NCBI RefSeq assembly: GCF_008642375.1
Contig: NZ_CP029194.1
Coordinates: forward strand, 124,001 to 188,000
Direction of reading: 5' to 3'
DNA from: Streptomyces venezuelae
GTDB lineage: Bacteria > Actinomycetota > Actinomycetes > Streptomycetales > Streptomycetaceae
DNA: 64,000 nucleotides
The notes beneath the pieces are model-generated. The model ran no database searches. It saw nothing but the letters and a program-made list of their open reading frames with translations, and was not told where the DNA came from. The position numbers and the translations under genes are program-made. Below are positions 60,106-64,000 of this stretch, in pieces. How positions within the stretch are numbered: the stretch's first letter is position 1; the number at the start of each line of letters is the position of its first letter.

Positions 60106-60978
60106 ATGGGGCGGGGTGATCCCCCTGATGAACAGTGGCGGTGTGGGAGCCGTTGTTGCCGACGGGGTACGAAGGCGGGGCGGCCGCCTGTTCGGCCCCT
60201 GCGGCAGTTGACCGACGGCATACGGTTCCGGGTCCGAACGGGCGTTCCGTGGCGGGACGTGCCCGTCGAGTACGGCCCGCGGGGCCGGATCTACGACTTG
60301 TTCCGCGGATGGCAGTGAAACGGCACCTGGCACCGGGTCTTCAGCCGGCTCCAGTTCCTGGCCGATGCGAAGGGTGCGATCGTGTGGGATCTGAGCGTCG
60401 ATTCCACGGTGTGCCGCGCCCATCAGCACGCGGCTGGAGCCCGGAAGCAGGGATCTTCAGAAGGAACCGCCGGGTGGTGTCTTCACCGAGCCCCGAGATC
60501 ATGGACCGGGACGGTCGCGCGGCGGGTTCACCCCCAAGGTGCACCTGGCCGTCGCGCAGGGCCAGAAGCCCATGTCGATCGTGCTGACGGCCGGGCAGCG
60601 CGGCGACTCGCCGCAGTTCGAACCCGTGCTGAGGAAGGTCCGCGTGCTCCGCATCGGGCCGGCCGACCGCGCGTCCGTCCTGATCGGTGCGTGCCAGTAA
60701 GGCGTACGCCTCCCCCAAGAACCGCGCTTTCCTGCATCGCCGGGGGATCCGCTGGATCCGCTGCACCAACCCGGACAAGGTCGACAAGGCGCACCACCGC
60801 TAGCAGCGCGGCTCTCGCCGCGGCCGGCCGCCGAGGTTCGGCCCAGTCGACCACCGTGAGCGCCACGCGGTCGAGTGTCCGCCTCAAGGGGTACTGCGCC
60901 GTCGCCACGCGATACGACAAGCCAGCGGTCCGCTACGAGGCGACCGTCCTCATAGCGGCCATCGGCGAATGGCTGTGA
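60106..60978 (+). pseudogene. IS5-family transposase, decayed
   Basis: MGRGDPPDEQWRCGSRCC, then LTDGIRFRVRTGVPWRDVPVE, YDLFRGWQ followed by TGA where RNGTWHRVF continues, ADAKGAIVWDLSVDSTVCRA, MSIVLTAGQRGDSPQFEPVL, RRRGIRWIRCTN and AVATRYDKPAVRYEATVLIA with IGEWL. The DDE-fold core and ends agree with an IS1647-like transposase. At least three frame changes and one stop; about 290 codons originally. Confidence 0.9.
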
Positions 60979-61029
60979 CGAGCACTCATCAAGCGCGTCC
61001 AACACAAGCCCGCAGACGTGGAGGTGCTC

Positions 61030-61743
61030 TCACTCCACGGCAGCATTGAGGAGAATCTGCGCCAGCTCGCGCGGCTGGGAGAACATCGGCCAGTGGCCGG
61101 TGTCCATCTTGACCAGCCGCCACCGCTCGCTGTTCAGCAGCTCGGCCACATCGTCGTCCGGCTCGGCGTCGTCTGGCTCGGCCCCCGGCATCACGCACAG
61201 GATGTATGTCGCCGGAAGTTCACCGAGCGGCCCCGCCAGCACAGCGGGCTCGGTCAGCGTGGCACCTGGGTGAGGCGTCGAGCCACGCACGAGGCGTGCG
61301 ATCTGCTCATCGGTGAGACCTTCGCCGTCGTAATGAGCAGCTGGCGCGAGCGGCCAGAACCCTCCGTTCTCGGCGATCGATGCCTCCACTGCCGCCCCGC
61401 CGTCCGGCCAGGCGGAGACAAACGACTCGCCGTCGGTTGGAACACTTGAGTCGACGAATACCACGCGGGCCAGTCGGTCACCGATCCGCTCCGCGGCCTG
61501 ACCGACCGGGATGCCCGAGTAGCTGTGACCCACCAGGACCACGTCACGCAGACCCAGGCGTTCCACCTCGGCAACGACGTCCTGGACGTGAGTCGCTTGC
61601 CCCGCCGGTACACCCCGCTTGTCAGCAAGACCGGACAGCGTCAACGGATAGACGCCGTGGCCGGCCGCACGCAGATACGGCACCACCTCGCCCCACGCCC
61701 ACGCCCCGAGCCGCGCACCTGCAACCAGCACGAAATTCACCAT
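61030..61743 (-). CDS. Alpha/beta hydrolase (SABP2/PNAE-like)
   Basis: 237 residues. FVLVAGARLGAWAWGEVVPYL near the N-terminus is the SABP2-type lid and oxyanion region; GHSYSG holds the nucleophile Ser, VFVDSSVP the acid-bearing strand and MDTGHWPMFS the His. Related enzymes cleave small esters (methyl salicylate esterase, hydroxynitrile lyase). The ATG is followed at once by the first beta strand. No partners. Confidence 0.93.
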   Translation of the reverse strand: MVNFVLVAGARLGAWAWGEVVPYLRAAGHGVYPLTLSGLADKRGVPAGQATHVQDVVAEVERLGLRDVVLVGHSYSGIPVGQAAERIGDRLARVVFVDSSVPTDGESFVSAWPDGGAAVEASIAENGGFWPLAPAAHYDGEGLTDEQIARLVRGSTPHPGATLTEPAVLAGPLGELPATYILCVMPGAEPDDAEPDDDVAELLNSERWRLVKMDTGHWPMFSQPRELAQILLNAAVE

Positions 61744-62024
61744 GCTCGCACCGTAGCCGGGCGGCCTGACGATCTACTAGAAAATACTTTCGACAGACGC
61801 CTGGTTGCCCCGACCTTCGAGGGCGAGCCCCCACCCGCGCGTGAGGTGACGGTCATCGTGTCGGCGCGGGTCGGTAACGTCACCAGGTCGGCCGGATCCG
61901 TGGGACCGCCCCCGCTACCGGTGCCCGGCATTGGGGGCCGGGTACTCCCCGAGCGCGGAGGCTCGCAGGGCGGACTGGGCCCCGTGGCCGGCTACGGCGT
62001 CCACGGCGAGAGTGGAATTGGCTT
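61744..62024. other. Intergenic region, no gene recognised
   Basis: 281 bases; an AT-rich run AGAAAATACTTTCG at 61778-61791 near the hydrolase start may hold its promoter. No coding signal otherwise. Confidence 0.4.
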
Positions 62025-62378
62025 CTACATGTGCGGCTGCCGGTAGTACCGGGCGAACTGCTCCAGGTAGTCGGGATCGCCGGCGTGCTTCGCCTCGTCG
62101 AACTCGGGGGCGTCCTTGATCTGGTCCTTCGTCCGGTCGACGTAGACCGTCTCCGCGGCAGTGTCGATCAGCCTGATCGTCCCGGCGGGCAGCAGCACGT
62201 GCTTGCCGAAGATCCACACCCCGGTGTCGACGACGAGGTAAGAGGCACCGACATCCTCGGAGTGCTTGCTGATCTTCCCGATGCCGCCGTCGGTGGCCTC
62301 GACCTTGTAGCCGACGATGTCGACCCCCTGCTGGTAGCCCGCGTTCGGGTGGTAGCCCCAGATGTCGAACTTGCTCAC
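62025..62378 (-). CDS. PRC-barrel domain protein
   Basis: 117 residues from GTG, GGAGGG site. FDIWGYHPNAGYQQGVDIVGY then KVEATDGGIGKISKHSEDVG, SYLVVDTGVWIFGKHVLLPA, ETVYVDRTKDQIKDAPEFDE match streptomycete PRC-barrel proteins (photosynthetic-reaction-centre H-chain type) seen in stress regulons. Small, soluble, beta-barrel; the tail ends in RYYRQPHM. Role unknown; often next to general stress genes. Confidence 0.93.
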   Translation of the reverse strand: MSKFDIWGYHPNAGYQQGVDIVGYKVEATDGGIGKISKHSEDVGASYLVVDTGVWIFGKHVLLPAGTIRLIDTAAETVYVDRTKDQIKDAPEFDEAKHAGDPDYLEQFARYYRQPHM

Positions 62379-62827
62379 AGCAACGCCCTCCAGTTTGTCT
62401 AGGATCACGAGCAATCTGCCAGATTGAGCCGGGACCAAAACCCGAGTACGGGAGAGCCACTCCGCTGCCTTCCGTTCGGCCGTTTCCGTCAGGATCGGCG
62501 GCTCATGTGTCCGGCTGCGTTCGACGGCGATGCCGGCGGGGAGGAGGCGTGATCCCCGGGCCACCGCGCTCTCGTCGAGGCACAGCCAGATTGCGCCAGG
62601 ACCTCATCCCCCCACGAAATGCCCGAGTGTGCCGTCCCCCCTGAGGTTGATGCGCTCGTTCGGCATCACGGGAGCAGACCGCCATGCGACGCCACGGCAC
62701 CGCCGGCCACCCGGAGCGGACCGCGAAACCGCCTCGGTGACTACCTGCCCGCCGAGAAGGCGGTGCCCCTTGCCACCCGCGACGCGGTGCCGGCCCGTAA
62801 GGTCCCGAGCGGCGCTCCACGACGGGC
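62379..62827. other. 449-base intergenic region, no gene recognised
   Basis: Separates the PRC-barrel gene from the upstream basic protein on the same strand. Frames such as PAEKAVPLATRDAVPARK are not convincing. It may contain the PRC promoter (TCTAGGATCACGAG near 62398). Confidence 0.4.
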
Positions 62828-63148
62828 TCAGTGGCCGAGAGCTTTCTTGAGCTGCTGCTTGGTCATCGTCGAGCGGCCCTCGATGTTGCGCTTCTTCGCT
62901 TCCTCGTACAGCTCGTCTTTCGTCCGCTCGGACGAACCGCCCGACTTCTGTCCGCCACGCTGGGACGCGGACTTGCCCTGCGTCGAGCTGCGGCTGGACG
63001 TCTTCGACTCGCCGGACCGCGCGCGTTCCTTGTTCACGGTCCGGGAGGCCATCTCCTTCGCCCGGCTCTCGGACATGCCCTGCTTCTTGCCGGACTCCTT
63101 GATGTGCTCGTACTGCCGCTCGCGCTTCGGGCTGGATCCTCGAGGCAT
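62828..63148 (-). CDS. Basic Rho-N-like small protein (plasmid-stabilisation-like)
   Basis: 106 residues, ATG 63148. MPRGSSPKRERQYEHIKESG then KKQGMSESRAKEMASRTVNK form a conserved Streptomyces N-terminus; a Ser/Arg-rich linker (GESKTSSRSSTQGKSASQRG) follows; the C-terminus ERTKDELYEEAKKRNIEGRSTMTKQQLKKAL, in pieces, is a Rho_N/SAP-like helical nucleic-acid binding unit. Likely binds DNA or RNA; widespread in actinobacteria, function unclear. Confidence 0.9.
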   Translation of the reverse strand: MPRGSSPKRERQYEHIKESGKKQGMSESRAKEMASRTVNKERARSGESKTSSRSSTQGKSASQRGGQKSGGSSERTKDELYEEAKKRNIEGRSTMTKQQLKKALGH

Positions 63149-63332
63149 GACAAACCCTTCATCGACGGTGTCGTACGGCCATCGTGCGAAGGGGGGATTC
63201 GCCTCGCATCTCCGACGGCAACGCCGCTCTTGGACCTGGCCCCGATGAAGACTGCCGGGTGCGGACCGAGCCAAAGGGGATGAATCACGCGGTGTGCGAT
63301 AGCGGCGTCGGGTGTGCGGGTAGCCGCTCATC

Positions 63333-63956
63333 ATGAACCCCAGCAGTCACACCCCGCTGCGTGCTGTCGTGCTCGTCTGCACTCTGTCTCCCTCGCCGGC
63401 CCGATCCAGCTCGCAGCTGCTGGCCGAGCAGGCCATGGCCGCGCTCGCCGAGCACGGCGTGACGGGCAAGACCATCCGGATCGCCGATCACCACGTGACG
63501 CCCGGAGTGCAGACCGACATGGGTGAGGGGGACGCGTGGCCGGAGATCAGGGCCACGATCCTGGGCTGCGACATCTTGATCCTGTCCACGCCGATCTGGC
63601 TCGGACACCCCTCCAGCATCGCCCAGCGGGTCCTGGAGCGCCTCGACGCGGAGCTCGGCGAGAGCGATGACGAGGGCCGCATGCTCACCTACGGCAAGGT
63701 CGCCGCGGTGTGCGTGGTCGGCAACGAGGGCGGCGCCCACAAGGTCAGCGCCGATCTGTTTCAGGGCCTGAACGACGTCGGGTTCTCCCTCGCCCCGAAC
63801 GCCGTCACCTACTGGGTCGGCGAGGCCATGCAGGGCACCGACTACCAGGACCTCGACAAAACCCCCGAGAAGACCGCCGCCACTACCAAGACCCTCGCCG
63901 CGAACACCGCCCACCTTGCCCGCCGGCTCAAGGCCTCGGCGTACCCGGCGAGCTGA
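63333..63956 (+). CDS. Flavodoxin-like NAD(P)H-dependent FMN reductase
   Basis: 207 residues. VVLVCTLSPSPARSSSQLLAEQ is the FMN phosphate loop, CDILILSTPIWLGHPSSIAQRVLERLDA the flavin-ring strand with the typical P-I-W-x-G pattern, and VCVVGNEGGAHKVSADLFQG the third loop. It belongs to the NADPH-dependent FMN reductase/flavodoxin_2 group, reducing quinones, azo dyes or FMN. A small ORF may follow in the same direction at 63997. Confidence 0.94.
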   Translation: MNPSSHTPLRAVVLVCTLSPSPARSSSQLLAEQAMAALAEHGVTGKTIRIADHHVTPGVQTDMGEGDAWPEIRATILGCDILILSTPIWLGHPSSIAQRVLERLDAELGESDDEGRMLTYGKVAAVCVVGNEGGAHKVSADLFQGLNDVGFSLAPNAVTYWVGEAMQGTDYQDLDKTPEKTAATTKTLAANTAHLARRLKASAYPAS

Positions 63957-63996
63957 TCTGCCTGCCGTCCCGGCCCATCTCGACAGGAGACTTCAC

Positions 63997-64000
63997 GTGC
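63997..64000 (+). other. Possible start of the next gene (cut by window edge)
   Basis: A GTG at 63997-63999 lies seven bases after AGGAGA (63985-63990). Nothing more is visible. Confidence 0.4.

Noticed and set aside
1..64000. CRISPR arrays, rRNA genes, prophage, replication origin or further tRNAs
   Set aside because: No regularly spaced repeats, no rRNA conserved sequence, no phage structural genes and no DnaA-box cluster seen; only one tRNA cloverleaf was recognised.

Overview
The window is high-GC actinobacterial DNA, almost certainly from a Streptomyces chromosome. It shows GTG and TTG starts, leaderless-looking promoters, Tat-type signal peptides, an NdgR-like IclR regulator, DUF1996, COG4315 and fasciclin secreted proteins, a Streptomyces-type cysteine leader peptide, and many decayed IS5-type transposases. 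The mix of a biosynthetic cluster, secreted proteins, regulators and pseudogenes suits a chromosome arm or an arm/core boundary.

1-11.9 kb (minus strand) is the end of a non-ribosomal peptide cluster that runs off the left edge. In transcription order it holds an NRPS (A with inserted N-methyltransferase, PCP, a dead condensation domain, a vestigial adenylation domain and a C-terminal MbtH domain), a VioC/AsnO-type Fe(II)/2-oxoglutarate hydroxylase, an ATP-grasp ligase, a 610-residue protein with a caspase/CHAT-like His/Cys pair, an MFS exporter, and the start of a second NRPS. Start/stop overlaps show it is one operon. The probable product is a small peptide with an N-methylated aliphatic residue and a beta-hydroxylated residue.

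12-20 kb: a secreted PI-PLC-like enzyme convergent with a secreted NHL-repeat protein; an alkyl-DHAP-synthase-like flavoprotein divergent from a TetR regulator over two copies of TTACC-N4-GGTAA; a membrane metallophosphoesterase; and a TPR membrane protein.

20-31 kb: a TetR/membrane-protein pair with an 18-bp palindrome; a SAM-I riboswitch followed by a 36-codon ORF and an NdgR-like regulator; a methyltransferase; a secreted glutaminyl cyclase; a hydrolase; a frameshifted Tat-exported agmatine deiminase; an initiator tRNA with a strong terminator; and a Tat-exported sulfatase preceded by a cysteine-type leader peptide.

31-36.4 kb is a decay zone: pieces of two permeases head to head, a ChrB tail fused in frame to a transposase piece, an intact SRPBCC gene, a small toxin-antitoxin-like pair, and a decayed IS5 transposase. 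36.4-40.6 kb returns to order with an MMPL exporter divergent from a two-component system.

40.6-64 kb: IS scars, a broken Tat lipoprotein, a secreted ricin-type lectin, a SigE-type sigma factor with a membrane partner, a HEAT/LRV repeat protein, a P-loop kinase, a broken VOC gene, DUF1996, and an ECF sigma/anti-sigma operon that appears to share a promoter motif with the adjacent COG4315 lipoprotein gene. Further on are SnoaL-like, SMI1/KNR4, LysR/RidA, fasciclin, alpha/beta-hydrolase, PRC-barrel and flavodoxin-like genes, with more transposase scars and a dipZ C-terminal remnant between them.
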